Shown here: piece after piece, positions 9,071 to 18,347 of the stretch | Numbering within the stretch: position 1 is the first letter of the stretch | Layout: each line of letters starts with the position of its first letter | From: Thalassotalea sp. ND16A | GTDB lineage: Bacteria; Pseudomonadota; Gammaproteobacteria; Enterobacterales; Alteromonadaceae | Direction of reading: 5' to 3' | Length of the DNA stretch: 64,000 nucleotides | Assembly (NCBI RefSeq): GCF_000764205.1 | Contig: NZ_JQDZ01000022.1 | Span: 1-64,000, forward strand | Notes under the pieces: generated by a model | Seen by the model: the letters and a program-made list of their open reading frames with translations, nothing else | What the model was told of the DNA's origin: nothing | The model's database searches: none | Position numbers and translations under genes: made by a program

Positions 9071-9859
9071 TTAGGCGATTAAAAAATCTTTCACTATTTT
9101 ATTAAATGCGACGGTTTTTTCGGCGTGCAGCCAATGACCAGCACCTTGAATGATTTTTGCTTTCGAGTTGGGGAATAACTGGCCAATTATTTCTTTATGC
9201 GAGGCTAAGATATAGTTTGAGTTGCCGCCTTTTATAAATAACGTAGGTCCGGTAAATTGGGCGTCACCTTGATAGGCTTTAACCACTTGTGAGTAGTCGT
9301 TGGCAATGTTTTTAATATGCGCTTTCCAAATAAAGCCAGACTCTGTTTTCGCTAAATTTTTCAGTAAAAACTGTCTAACACCAGGCTCATTTACATAAGT
9401 TGCCAGTTGCTTATCGGCATCTTGTCGGTTTTTCACCTGAGGTAAATCGATGGCTAATAACCCGGCAATGATGTCATTGTGATGTTGAGGGTATTCAATC
9501 GGGGCGATATCGGCGACAATTAATTTATTAACCAACTCTGGCTTGGTTAACGCACACTGCATCGCAATTTTTCCACCCATTGAATGCCCTAAAAAGTGGC
9601 ATCTTTTCAAATTTAACTGTTCGATTAAGCGCACAATGTCATTCGCCATGGCCTCATAGTTCATTGATTGATGATGAAATGAGCTGCCATGATTGCGCAC
9701 ATCGACACTGATAACCTGATAATCAGTGGCCAAGTCTTTTGCCACCATATTTAAATTTTCCAATGAACCAAAAAGCCCATGGATTAATAAAATAGGGTCG
9801 CCTTCACCTCTTATCACATGATTGAGAAGGTCAGTGGTTGTTGTATTTGAATTGCTCAT
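9071..9859 (-). CDS. ybfF: YbfF-type alpha/beta hydrolase (acyl-CoA esterase family)
   Basis: A 262-residue alpha/beta hydrolase. The oxyanion-hole segment LLIHGLFGSLENL is near residue 25, the nucleophile elbow GHSMGG centres on Ser93, and the catalytic His lies in GAGHWLHAEK near the C-terminus. DVRNHGSS near residue 53 is characteristic of the YbfF group. E. coli YbfF hydrolyses short acyl esters and acyl-CoA thioesters, but its physiological substrate is unsettled. It is divergent from seqA across a 207 bp gap, the same arrangement as in E. coli, which supports orthology. It is probably the first gene of the minus-strand run toward fldA. Confidence 0.92.
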   Translation of the reverse strand: MSNSNTTTTDLLNHVIRGEGDPILLIHGLFGSLENLNMVAKDLATDYQVISVDVRNHGSSFHHQSMNYEAMANDIVRLIEQLNLKRCHFLGHSMGGKIAMQCALTKPELVNKLIVADIAPIEYPQHHNDIIAGLLAIDLPQVKNRQDADKQLATYVNEPGVRQFLLKNLAKTESGFIWKAHIKNIANDYSQVVKAYQGDAQFTGPTLFIKGGNSNYILASHKEIIGQLFPNSKAKIIQGAGHWLHAEKTVAFNKIVKDFLIA

Positions 9860-10066
9860 TAAATACCGTCATTGCTTAATTACCAATAGAGCGGCTATTT
9901 TAAATGATTTCAAATTCGAGCGAAACCTAATTGAGAATTTTTCATATTGGCTAAATTCGACGGCGTTTGAAAAAAAATGTAAAAATCAGCGCTTAACAGG
10001 GTAGAGAGTTACCGCTAAGAAACGTATAATCATGGGCTTTCGAAAAATAAGATCATTGGATAGTTA

Positions 10067-10699
10067 ATGAATACCATCGATATAGATGACGAACTTTATC
10101 AATACATCGCCAGTAACACTAAGTTTATTGGTGAAAGTGCCTCAGACATTTTAAGACGTTTATTAAACTTTGATGAAATAAACGCACAATCATCAGCAGT
10201 AGAACTAACAGCAGCGGAACCAGATACTGCAGTAGAGCAAAAGCCGAAAAAAGAAAGTAACAAAGCCAGCAAGAGTGCAGCAGGCGCTGTCGATTTAGTG
10301 GAATTAAATGCGAAAAAGCCAGCCAAGGCTAAAGTCATTGAATCGACTCATGTGGAAGGCTCACAAAATATTTTTGATTTAATCAATAAAGAAGAACTGG
10401 CCACACAACGTGGCGCAGTGGGTCGTTTCTTATTGATTCTGGCAAACCTGCACCGCGTACACCCGCAGCAGTTTGATGCGGTATTGGATATTCGTGGTCG
10501 AGATCGTTTATATTTTGCCAGCTCTGAAAGTGCATTGCTTGAAAATGGCAGTTCTACCAAACCGAAACAAATACCCGATTCAAGCTTTTGGGTCATCACC
10601 AACTCTAATACTACCAAGAAAAAGCTGATGCTTACCGATGTTGCTCACGTGTTGGGCTACAGTAGCTGTGATGCCGAAAAAATTAGAGAGCTGCTTTAA
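10067..10699 (+). CDS. seqA: replication negative modulator SeqA
   Basis: A 210-residue SeqA, which binds hemimethylated GATC sites after replication, sequesters oriC and represses re-initiation. Residues 1-35 ([20 protein letters not shown], then [10 protein letters not shown]) form the oligomerisation domain. A long variable linker rich in Ala, Lys and Glu spans about 38-95. The DNA-binding domain follows, with [31 protein letters not shown] and the C-terminal [15 protein letters not shown]. The linker is longer than in E. coli SeqA (about 181 residues in total). It sits directly upstream of pgm, a conserved pair. Presence of SeqA implies Dam methylation in this organism. Confidence 0.96.
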   Translation: MNTIDIDDELYQYIASNTKFIGESASDILRRLLNFDEINAQSSAVELTAAEPDTAVEQKPKKESNKASKSAAGAVDLVELNAKKPAKAKVIESTHVEGSQNIFDLINKEELATQRGAVGRFLLILANLHRVHPQQFDAVLDIRGRDRLYFASSESALLENGSSTKPKQIPDSSFWVITNSNTTKKKLMLTDVAHVLGYSSCDAEKIRELL

Positions 10700-10718
10700 T
10701 ACCAATTCTAATTGGTAT
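10699..10718. repeat. 20 bp palindrome resembling fused MITE ends
   Basis: ATACCAATT-CT-AATTGGTAT begins on the last base of the seqA stop codon. Its arms match the outer bases of the terminal repeats of the elements at 5094 and 16032, as if only the two tips remained. It could also act as a short mRNA hairpin between seqA and pgm. Confidence 0.6.
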
Positions 10719-10769
10719 AATGATTTAAACACTAACTCACCCTAACGGTAATTTTTTGAAGGACTATTT

Positions 10770-12416
10770 ATGAGCATACATTCGCATGCTGGCAAACCGG
10801 CAAGACCGGAAGATAGAATTAACATCGCACGCTTGACCAGTGACTATTACCTATTAAAGCCGGATGTAGACAATCCTGAACAACAAGTAAGTTTCGGTAC
10901 TTCAGGACATCGTGGTTCGGCGGCGAAAGTTAGCTTTAACGAAGATCATATTCTTGCCATTGCACAAGCGGTTGCCGAATATCGAAGTCAGCATCAATTT
11001 TTGGGTCCCTTATTTGTTGGTAAAGATACTCATGCACTGTCAGAGCCGGCCTTTGCCAGTACCATCAGTGTGTTGATTGCTAATGGTGTACCTGTTGTTA
11101 TCCAGCAAGATCAAGGTTTTACTCCGACCCCCGTGATTTCCCGTTTGATTATTGAGCACAACGCCAATAATACCGAGCAAGCCGATGGCTTAATTATAAC
11201 CCCTTCGCACAATCCGCCTGTCGATGGTGGCATCAAATATAATCCACCACACGGTGGTCCGGCAGAAGGCAATATCACCAAATTAATTGAGCAGCGTGCC
11301 AACGAAATATTGGCCAATGATTTAGCCGATGTTAAGCAATTACCGTATCCTGAGGCGCTACAATCAGAGTTGTTAAGCAAAGCTGATTTTATCCAGTTTT
11401 ATGTTGATGAGCTGGCAAAAGTTATCGACATGAAAGCGATCAGCAAGGCTGGCGTTAGTATTGGTGTTGATCCCCTAGGCGGCTCTGGCATCGATTACTG
11501 GCCAGTAATTGCCAAAACCTATGATCTGAATATTGAAGTGGTAAATCCAGTTGTTGATGCCAGCTTTGCCTTTATGCCATTAGACAAAGACGGCAAAATT
11601 CGCATGGATTGCTCATCACCATATGCGATGGCCAATCTTATTGAGATGAAAGACGATTTTGATGTTAGCGTAGGCAATGACCCTGATTTTGACCGCCATG
11701 GTATCGTCACCAAAACTGGTGGTTTGATGAATCCAAACCATTATTTAGCGGTCGCCATCAATTATCTGTTAACACACCGTAACTGGCCTGAAACGGCGAA
11801 AATTGGCAAAACCTTAGTCTCCAGTTCATTAATCGATCGCTTAGCTGAAAAGCTTGAACGGCCATTGTCTGAAGTGCCAGTGGGGTTTAAGTGGTTTGTT
11901 GATGGTTTAAAAGATTCAAGTTATGCCTTTGGCGGTGAAGAAAGTGCCGGAGCGTCGTTTTTAGCGCTTGATGGTAGCTGCTGGACCACCGACAAAGATG
12001 GTTTTGTGATGTGCTTACTGGCCGCTGAAATTATCGCCGTTACCGGCAAAGATCCATACCAATGGTATCAGTTCTTGGCCGAAGAACTTGGTGAGCCTTG
12101 TTATGGTCGGGTAGAAGCGGTTGCCACTACAGCGCAGAAAAAAGTACTGACTTCCCTTTCAAAAGACGATATTACTCAAGATACCTTGGCCGGTGAAACC
12201 ATTAACGCAGTGTTAAGCCATGCACCTGGTAACAATGCCGCAATCGGTGGTGTTAAAGTGGTCACTGACAATGGTTGGTTTGCCGCTCGGCCATCGGGCA
12301 CCGAAGAGATATACAAAATTTATGCGGAAAGCTTTATCAGCAACGAACATCTACAAGATATTATTGCTGAAGCCCAAGAGTTGGTCAGTACTGCATTTAA
12401 AAACGCGGGTTTGTAA
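10770..12416 (+). CDS. pgm: phosphoglucomutase (alpha-D-glucose)
   Basis: A 548-residue alpha-D-phosphohexomutase that interconverts glucose 1-phosphate and glucose 6-phosphate. The family signature TSGHRG is at residues 44-49. The phosphoserine loop is [10 protein letters not shown] with the active Ser at 146, the Mg-binding loop [10 protein letters not shown] has Asp 304, 306 and 308, and the sugar-binding loop GGEESAG lies near 390. The C-terminal phosphate-binding segment is [15 protein letters not shown]. Length equals E. coli Pgm (546). It follows seqA on the same strand after 70 bp that include a short palindrome, and is closed by a strong terminator. Confidence 0.97.
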   Translation: MSIHSHAGKPARPEDRINIARLTSDYYLLKPDVDNPEQQVSFGTSGHRGSAAKVSFNEDHILAIAQAVAEYRSQHQFLGPLFVGKDTHALSEPAFASTISVLIANGVPVVIQQDQGFTPTPVISRLIIEHNANNTEQADGLIITPSHNPPVDGGIKYNPPHGGPAEGNITKLIEQRANEILANDLADVKQLPYPEALQSELLSKADFIQFYVDELAKVIDMKAISKAGVSIGVDPLGGSGIDYWPVIAKTYDLNIEVVNPVVDASFAFMPLDKDGKIRMDCSSPYAMANLIEMKDDFDVSVGNDPDFDRHGIVTKTGGLMNPNHYLAVAINYLLTHRNWPETAKIGKTLVSSSLIDRLAEKLERPLSEVPVGFKWFVDGLKDSSYAFGGEESAGASFLALDGSCWTTDKDGFVMCLLAAEIIAVTGKDPYQWYQFLAEELGEPCYGRVEAVATTAQKKVLTSLSKDDITQDTLAGETINAVLSHAPGNNAAIGGVKVVTDNGWFAARPSGTEEIYKIYAESFISNEHLQDIIAEAQELVSTAFKNAGL

Positions 12417-12496
12417 ACTGTAGAGATTAAAACGGTGATTATCCAAAAGGCCAATCACCTAAGCCGGCTCTGAGCTGGGTAAGCCCTCCAGAAAAG

Positions 12497-12528
12497 CACT
12501 AAGGTATTTCGTCCTTAGTGTTTTTTTT
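12497..12528 (+). terminator. intrinsic terminator of seqA-pgm
   Basis: CACTAAGG-TATTTCGT-CCTTAGTG followed by eight T residues, 80 bp after pgm. Confidence 0.92.
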
Positions 12529-12618
12529 ATTGTGAAATATGAAAGATTTATCAACAACCATTGAATTTTATGAAAAAACCTATATCTTACTCTCTATCTG
12601 GGGATTATTATTATCATT

Positions 12619-13032
12619 ATGTGGCGTAGCTTAACGATAGCGTTGGTTTTTTTTATATTAGCTCAAACGGCTAATGCGTTGTCGTGTGCTGATGTTAATA
12701 TCAATTCATACTCCCAATCCGTTCAAACGTCGCCAATAGAACAACCAAGTGCTTCACTTGATGATGAGCTGGAAGATTTATTGAATCTGCCAAGGTTAAA
12801 CAGAACCAGTGCATCAATTTTTTCTAATGAACTACAAACGACAGCAAACTATGTTTTAGAAATTGAATTTTTTGAAAGTAAACTGAGCGCCGGTCTTTTT
12901 AAAAATCTTGCTAACCCAGCTGTCATGGTTAATTGGTTTGAACAACTCAGTAGTAAAACCCATTCGTCACGTATTTCCGGCTGGAAAGACGGCAATTCTT
13001 TATACACCTCTGGCACCACATACCACAGTTAG
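12619..13032 (+). CDS. small secreted protein, function unknown
   Basis: A 137-residue protein with a clear Sec signal peptide: MWRSLTIALVFFILAQTANA, probably cleaved after ANA near residue 20. The mature part has one Cys just after cleavage, a low-complexity acidic stretch (SLDDELEDLLNLPRLN) and no domain I recognise. It lies about 200 bp before secD on the same strand, in the gap where yajC would sit in the standard yajC-secD-secF operon, but it is not YajC: it has a cleavable signal and no YajC motif. Whether it belongs with the secDF transcript is unclear. It could be specific to this lineage. Confidence 0.6.
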   Translation: MWRSLTIALVFFILAQTANALSCADVNINSYSQSVQTSPIEQPSASLDDELEDLLNLPRLNRTSASIFSNELQTTANYVLEIEFFESKLSAGLFKNLANPAVMVNWFEQLSSKTHSSRISGWKDGNSLYTSGTTYHS

Positions 13033-13228
13033 TTTCATCAACTAACGGCTCAGAGCACCTCATCTGTTTAGTAAAAAACTTATGAGTCCTGCGCCATAAA
13101 CTCTACCTATTTTCCTTTTTACAACACCGATGTTGAACCAGTTATTGGCGCATCGGTCACTTGTCGTATTTGCTTTACCTGCTGTTTAGGTTTTAGCCAT
13201 CTGCGTCAGGTATTAATTTAGAGATTTA

Positions 13229-15061
13229 ATGATGAATCCACATATAAAAAAGCATAATGGTTATGCGAAATGGCAAAATCTAATCATACTAGTCACACTT
13301 TTATTGATGTTTATTAGCGCCTTACCGAACCTATATTCGGATAAGGTTAATTTTCATCTCAGCCCCAACAGCACACATGGTCAACCAGTAACGCCACAAT
13401 ACTTAAAAGAATTGTTAGCAGGGCATAATGTAGAAGTCGCTGAAATTCATTCTTCAACAGAGTTAACTACCATCAGTTTGGCAAACAAAAGCGAGCAAGG
13501 GGTTATGCAAAAGCTGTTAAGCAAAACCTTGGGCGACGATTATGTTATTACAAGTTCCACCGATAATGATGCCCCTGCGTGGTTAAAAATGCTCGATGGA
13601 AAACCGATAAAGTTAGGTTTGGACTTAAGTGGCGGCGTGTTATTTGTGCTTGATGTCGATACTGAACGAGCGTTTTCGGAGCGACTAAAAGGTATTGCTT
13701 TAGAAGTGAAATCAATAGCAATCGAAAACCGTATCCGCGCGGTCAAAGTCACTCAGCCGAACAAGCAAGCGATTACCATTGATTTTTCAACAGCGAACCA
13801 GAATTCCAACGCATTATTGTTGGCAAAAATTCGCGAAACCTATCCTGAGTTAGCTCAACAAAACACCAGCGATTACCAAGTTACCCTCAGTTACTCGCCA
13901 CAGCAGCAAGTTCAATTTCGTCAGGAAACGATGAAACATACACTGAAAACCATGCGGGGACGGATAGAAGAATTAGGCATTACTGAAGCGGTTACTCAGA
14001 AACAGGGAAAAAACCGGATTCGCATTGAATTACCTGGAGTTCACGATCCTGAAGCCGCGAAACGGATCATTGGTGCTACGGCAACACTGGATTTTTATCA
14101 ACTGGCACAAAATTCGAATGCTGCTGGCGTTATCCGGATGAAAGATGACAATGGCCGTCAGCTGAGATTGAATAGCCAAGGTGTTTTTTCTGGCAGCAAT
14201 ATTAAGAATGCTCGTGCCGGACAAGATCAAATGGGCATGCCCTTGGTGAACCTGGCCCTGGATGGTATCGGCGGCAAAAAAATGTCCAGTTTTTCGAAAC
14301 AAAATATTGGCAACCCTATGGTGACGGTATTTTCGGAATACTACCGTAATGCAGACAACAAAATGGTGAAGAAGACTAAGGTCATTAATGTCGCAACCAT
14401 TCAGCAGCATTTAGGCGCACAATTTAGTATTACCAATATGTCGAGCCCACAAGCAGCGCAAGAATTGGCGTTGTTATTGCGAGCCGGTTCGCTGACGGCG
14501 CCGGTGACTATCGTAAAACAACGTAGTATAGAAGCAACATTAGGCGTTGATAATATCGATAACGGTATTAAAGCGTTAACCATCGGCATTAGCTTCACCT
14601 TAGTGTTTATGGCGTTCTGGTACCGCACTTTAGGGCTTATCGCCAATGTTGCTCTGGCGCTTAATTTAATCAGTTTACTTGGATTGATGTCATTACTGCC
14701 TGGCGCGGTACTGACTCTCCCAGGCATCGCCGGTTTAGTGTTAACCGTAGGCATGGCAGTGGACACCAATGTACTTATTTTCGAGCGGATCAAAGTGGAA
14801 TTAAAGCGCGGCCGGAAAGTCCTTAGTGCCATTGACTGCGGTTATAAAAATGCTTTTGCCACCATTCTTGATGCCAATATCACCACTTTGCTCACCGGCG
14901 TGATCTTGTATTCCATAGGCTATGGTCCGGTGAAAGGGTTCGCCACCATTTTATGTTTAGGTATTTTAACCAGTATGTTTACTGGCGTATTCGTATCCAG
15001 GGCACTAACCAGCATTTCAATCAGAGCAAACAAAACACAATTACTAGGAGTTAAGCTATGA
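13229..15061 (+). CDS. secD: protein translocase subunit SecD
   Basis: A 610-residue SecD, the RND-fold partner of SecF that uses the proton-motive force to pull preproteins out of SecYEG on the periplasmic side. An N-terminal membrane helix (about 17-36) is followed by GLDLSGGVLFVLDVD near residue 130, the large periplasmic P1 domain, and five C-terminal helices from about residue 450. GIAGLVLTVGMAVDTNVLIFERI near 510-530 is the conserved membrane signature. Two adjacent Met codons open the frame; either may be used. The stop overlaps the secF start (ATGA). No yajC precedes it, so this may be a second copy of the pair. Confidence 0.93.
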   Translation: MMNPHIKKHNGYAKWQNLIILVTLLLMFISALPNLYSDKVNFHLSPNSTHGQPVTPQYLKELLAGHNVEVAEIHSSTELTTISLANKSEQGVMQKLLSKTLGDDYVITSSTDNDAPAWLKMLDGKPIKLGLDLSGGVLFVLDVDTERAFSERLKGIALEVKSIAIENRIRAVKVTQPNKQAITIDFSTANQNSNALLLAKIRETYPELAQQNTSDYQVTLSYSPQQQVQFRQETMKHTLKTMRGRIEELGITEAVTQKQGKNRIRIELPGVHDPEAAKRIIGATATLDFYQLAQNSNAAGVIRMKDDNGRQLRLNSQGVFSGSNIKNARAGQDQMGMPLVNLALDGIGGKKMSSFSKQNIGNPMVTVFSEYYRNADNKMVKKTKVINVATIQQHLGAQFSITNMSSPQAAQELALLLRAGSLTAPVTIVKQRSIEATLGVDNIDNGIKALTIGISFTLVFMAFWYRTLGLIANVALALNLISLLGLMSLLPGAVLTLPGIAGLVLTVGMAVDTNVLIFERIKVELKRGRKVLSAIDCGYKNAFATILDANITTLLTGVILYSIGYGPVKGFATILCLGILTSMFTGVFVSRALTSISIRANKTQLLGVKL

Positions 15062-15978
15062 ATAACCTAATAACCCAATTCGGTAACCACCTTAGCCGAT
15101 TACGAATAGTAAGCTTTTATTGTGCCGCAGTATTAGTCATGATTGCGTTGACGGGGATATTCAGTAAAGGACTGAATCTCGGTTTGGACTTTACCGGTGG
15201 CTACCTAACAGAATTTTCGACTGAGCAGTCATTAACTCAAACACAAATACAAGGATTGTTAACTTCGTATTTACCCGAATCATTTCAACTATCTTCTGCT
15301 GACAATGGCACTCATTGGACGATTAGACAAGCCGATAACGACTTAAGCTTAACAGGCAAAACATGGTTAGCGGACTTTGCCCAACAAAGTGGTTTAAACA
15401 TTAGCCCACAAGATGCGATTTACATTGGCAGTCAAGTTGGAGAAGAGTTAATCAATCAAGGCGGATTGGCATTACTGAGTGCGATGTTCGCCATCTTGCT
15501 CTATTTGTCTTTAAGGTTTGAGTGGCGCTTAGCGATGGGCGCGGTCATTGCACTCTTTCATGACGTGATCATAGTGCTAGGATTATTTGCCTGGTTTGGC
15601 ATTTCTTTTGATTTGACCATTTTGGCCAGCATACTGGCGATTATTGGCTATTCATTGAATGATTCCATCATCGTTGGTGACAAAATCCGCGAGTTGATGA
15701 AAACCAATAATCAACACAATGTAGATACCGTCATAAACCTGGCGATAAAATCAACGCTGGTTCGCACCATGATAACCTCTGGCACAACACTGGCCACGAT
15801 AATGGCGATATGGTTTTTTGCCGGCGATTCGCTAAGTGGTTTTGCTGTCGCCTTGTTTGCCGGAATTTTAGTCGGTACGTTTTCATCGATTGCAATATCG
15901 GCAACAGTGCCACAGTTGCTTGGCTTGACTGCGGATTATTACCAACAGCAAGAAGAGTCAGTTTGCCAACTGCCTTAA
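15058..15978 (+). CDS. secF: protein translocase subunit SecF
   Basis: A 306-residue SecF. It has an N-terminal helix (about 14-35), the diagnostic NLGLDFTGG block at about 38-47, a short periplasmic domain, and five C-terminal helices including ASILAIIGYSLNDSIIVGDKIRE near 200, the SecF counterpart of the SecD signature. Length is close to E. coli SecF (323). It overlaps secD by four bases, so translation is coupled and the two products form the SecDF membrane complex. A copy of the palindromic MITE-like element begins 54 bp after its stop and could serve as the transcript end. Confidence 0.94.
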   Translation: MNNLITQFGNHLSRLRIVSFYCAAVLVMIALTGIFSKGLNLGLDFTGGYLTEFSTEQSLTQTQIQGLLTSYLPESFQLSSADNGTHWTIRQADNDLSLTGKTWLADFAQQSGLNISPQDAIYIGSQVGEELINQGGLALLSAMFAILLYLSLRFEWRLAMGAVIALFHDVIIVLGLFAWFGISFDLTILASILAIIGYSLNDSIIVGDKIRELMKTNNQHNVDTVINLAIKSTLVRTMITSGTTLATIMAIWFFAGDSLSGFAVALFAGILVGTFSSIAISATVPQLLGLTADYYQQQEESVCQLP

Positions 15979-16031
15979 TAGCAATCTTATGAGCTCGGCG
16001 TTAACTATATGCCTGCGCAGGTATATAATAA

Positions 16032-16193
16032 ATACCAAGTTGACTAAATATCTGCTCATTTTTAATGGATAAAACGGATAACTACGGCTTTATAAAATTG
16101 ATAAGTAGAATAACTACTTACTAAATTTTATGGATTGTATTTATCCGTTTTCCCTCATGAAAAAGTAGACCACATATTTAATCAAATTGGTAT
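16032..16193. repeat. palindromic MITE-like element, copy 2
   Basis: This 162 bp element matches the one at 5094-5256 over most of its length and has the same ATACCAA...TTGGTAT ends. In this copy the inner arms AAAACGGATA and TATCCGTTTT are a perfect inverted pair, so the long-hairpin fold is better preserved than in copy 1. Confidence 0.85.
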
Positions 16194-16271
16194 GACATCG
16201 ACTATTCAGTGACAATTGTATATATTTTGTTAACTAAAACAAAAGCGAAAACAAAAACAATAGGGAATACA

Positions 16272-17707
16272 ATGCATAAGAAACAGGCTCTGGCCGCTAT
16301 TTCGGCCGTTTTACTATCTCAAAGTTCAGTGCAAGCTCATGAAAATTCAGATGTGAAGGTAGTAGAGGGGCGTTTATTACCCAAAGTTCAAGTTGCTGGC
16401 GAAACGTATCAGCCTTACACCATTTCTCAACGCATGGCACATTATAATGTTCCAGGGATCAGCATTGCTGTGGTTAAAGATGGTCAGCTCGTATGGGCAA
16501 AAGGCTACGGTATTGCCAATAGCAAGACCCAGCAAAGCGTTACCAGTAATACGCTATTTCAAGCCGGTTCAATCAGTAAACCCGTTGCCGCATTAGCCGC
16601 CCTTAAATTAGTACAAGAAAACAAGGTAGATTTAGACACAGATGTAAACCAATACCTGACATCCTGGAAAATCCCTGATTCGACTTATACTGAACAGCAA
16701 GCCGTTACCCTTCGTCATTTATTAACGCATACCGCGGGAACAACAGTGCATGGCTTTCCGGGTTATCAGCAAGGAGCAAATTTACCGAGTAACTCTGCTA
16801 TTTTAAGCGGTGAAGGTAATACGCCAAAAGTCTTTGTCGACCAAGCACCTGGTAGCGATTGGAGATATTCCGGCGGTGGTTATACCGTAATGGAACAATT
16901 AGTGGAAGACGTCACCAAATTGCCATTTGATAAATACTTACAAGACGCGATCCTTTTGCCATTGAATATGCACAGCAGCACCTACGAGCAACCATTATCT
17001 CAAGCCAAATGGTCGCAGGCGAGTGCGGCGTTTGACCGGGATGGTGAGCAAATTAAAGGCAATTGGAACAACTATCCAGAGCAAGCTGCTGCGGGGTTGT
17101 GGACCACTCCTAGCGATCTCGCTAACTACATTCTAGCGATCCAAAGTGCGCGAAAGGTGTACTCAAACCAGACATAGTCAATCAAATGCTTACTGTTCAT
17201 CACGATAGCTGGGGACTTGGCCCCGAATTAGAACAGCATGATAAAGGCTTAGTGTTTTCACACGGAGGCAAAAATGCAGGATTTACTAACGATCTTTTGG
17301 CCTATGCCGACAGTGCCAATGGTATCGTCATCATGTCAAATGGAGACAATGCAGGGCCATTAATCGAAGAGCTTAAAATTGCTATTTCTGTACACTACGG
17401 TTGGGATCTGGCAAGCTCTTTACTGTTAAAACCGGCAGAGCTTGCAGAGAAATTTCGCTCAAGTATCGTTGGTACCTACAGCTTTGATAGAGATCCTGAG
17501 TACACGGTTTCAATTGCTCTGCATAAAGGTAAGATTGAAGTGCATGATCACGGCAGAGATCAAAAACTGCAATTCATCGCGACTGGCGAAGATACCATTA
17601 CTAACTTAACCAGTGGTTCGAAAGTAAAGTTTAATACCGATAGCAAAGGTAAACTCGTTGGCTTAACCTGGGCTGGTTCTTACAAATTTACCAAAGCAGA
17701 AGATTAA
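16272..17707 (+). pseudogene. frameshifted serine hydrolase (beta-lactamase/class C-like)
   Basis: The first frame (16272-17177) begins with a signal peptide MHKKQALAAISAVLLSQSSV and carries the catalytic SxxK (Ser100-Ile-Ser-Lys103) and YSG motifs of the penicillin-binding-protein-like serine hydrolases. It stops at 17175-17177. The other frame continues the same protein: from about 17150 it reads AKGVLKPDIVNQMLTVHHD and then SHGGKNAG, the third active-site motif. A one-base loss near GTGCGCGAAAGG (17146-17157) would explain the break. All catalytic motifs survive, so the damage looks recent; a sequencing error is the alternative. ATG 16272 is preferred over an upstream GTG at 16209 because GGGA precedes it and it starts the signal peptide. 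Confidence 0.88.
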
Positions 17708-17740
17708 TTCTTTGTTTACCATAACCGATAAGGCCACAAG

Positions 17741-18166
17741 ATGAATACCAAAATATACAAGAGAGTGCTTTCACTCACTGATAGCTTAATGGCGGCTGTT
17801 CAAGAAAAAAATCAAACGAGATTCGATGGTTATTATCTAGAATTACAGCAACTTTGTGAAGAAAATGAAAATACCAATAAAGACCATCCGGTACAGTGGG
17901 AAACGCTTGCTGACTTTACCGATGACTTAGCATTAGCGATTACTATTTATGAACAAGCTCTAGTTAAGGCGGAAGCGATTAACTCGAAAGATTTCCGTTC
18001 TTCTATTGGTTTTTCAATCGCTGCGCTAAAAGTCGAGTTAGGTGATAAAACGGGTGCCATTGAACATTTAGAAAAAGCGAAAATCAGTTGTAATAAAATT
18101 GTTGATAAAGAATTAAAAGCTGAGATCCATGACTTATTGGAAGAGTTAAAGAATTCACAAAAATGA
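17741..18166 (+). CDS. small TPR-like helical protein
   Basis: A 141-residue, strongly helical, acidic cytoplasmic protein without signal peptide. Residues about 50-75 (LADFTDDLALAITIYEQALVKAEA) and about 82-112 (IGFSIAALKVELGDKTGAIEHLEKA) have the paired-helix spacing and Ala/Gly/Tyr positions of tetratricopeptide repeats, suggesting a protein-binding scaffold. No catalytic motif is visible. It starts 33 bp after the frameshifted serine hydrolase, with AAGG before the ATG, and is followed by a terminator, so the two may share a transcript. No partner can be named. Confidence 0.7.
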   Translation: MNTKIYKRVLSLTDSLMAAVQEKNQTRFDGYYLELQQLCEENENTNKDHPVQWETLADFTDDLALAITIYEQALVKAEAINSKDFRSSIGFSIAALKVELGDKTGAIEHLEKAKISCNKIVDKELKAEIHDLLEELKNSQK

Positions 18167-18179
18167 ATTTTAATAAAGC

Positions 18180-18204
18180 AAAAGCACGTTTTACAAGTGC
18201 TTTT
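18180..18204 (+). terminator. intrinsic terminator
   Basis: AAAAGCAC-GTTTTACAA-GTGCTTTT lies 14 bp after the TPR-like gene. The T run is short (four). Confidence 0.7.
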
Positions 18205-18347
18205 CGCTTGGAATTTAGGGTCGAATCAAACTAGGCTATACGGGGATTGAATGACATTACGGCAGGGCTTGACGATTTCACTAACTTAACGGGGCATAAA
18301 TACGCTAAAATAGTCGCCATTATCTTAGCTTTGAGCCCATTGTATTA

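Noticed and set aside
14030-14832. Two minus-strand frames inside secD
   Set aside because: Shadows of a strongly conserved plus-strand gene. No ribosome site or motif.
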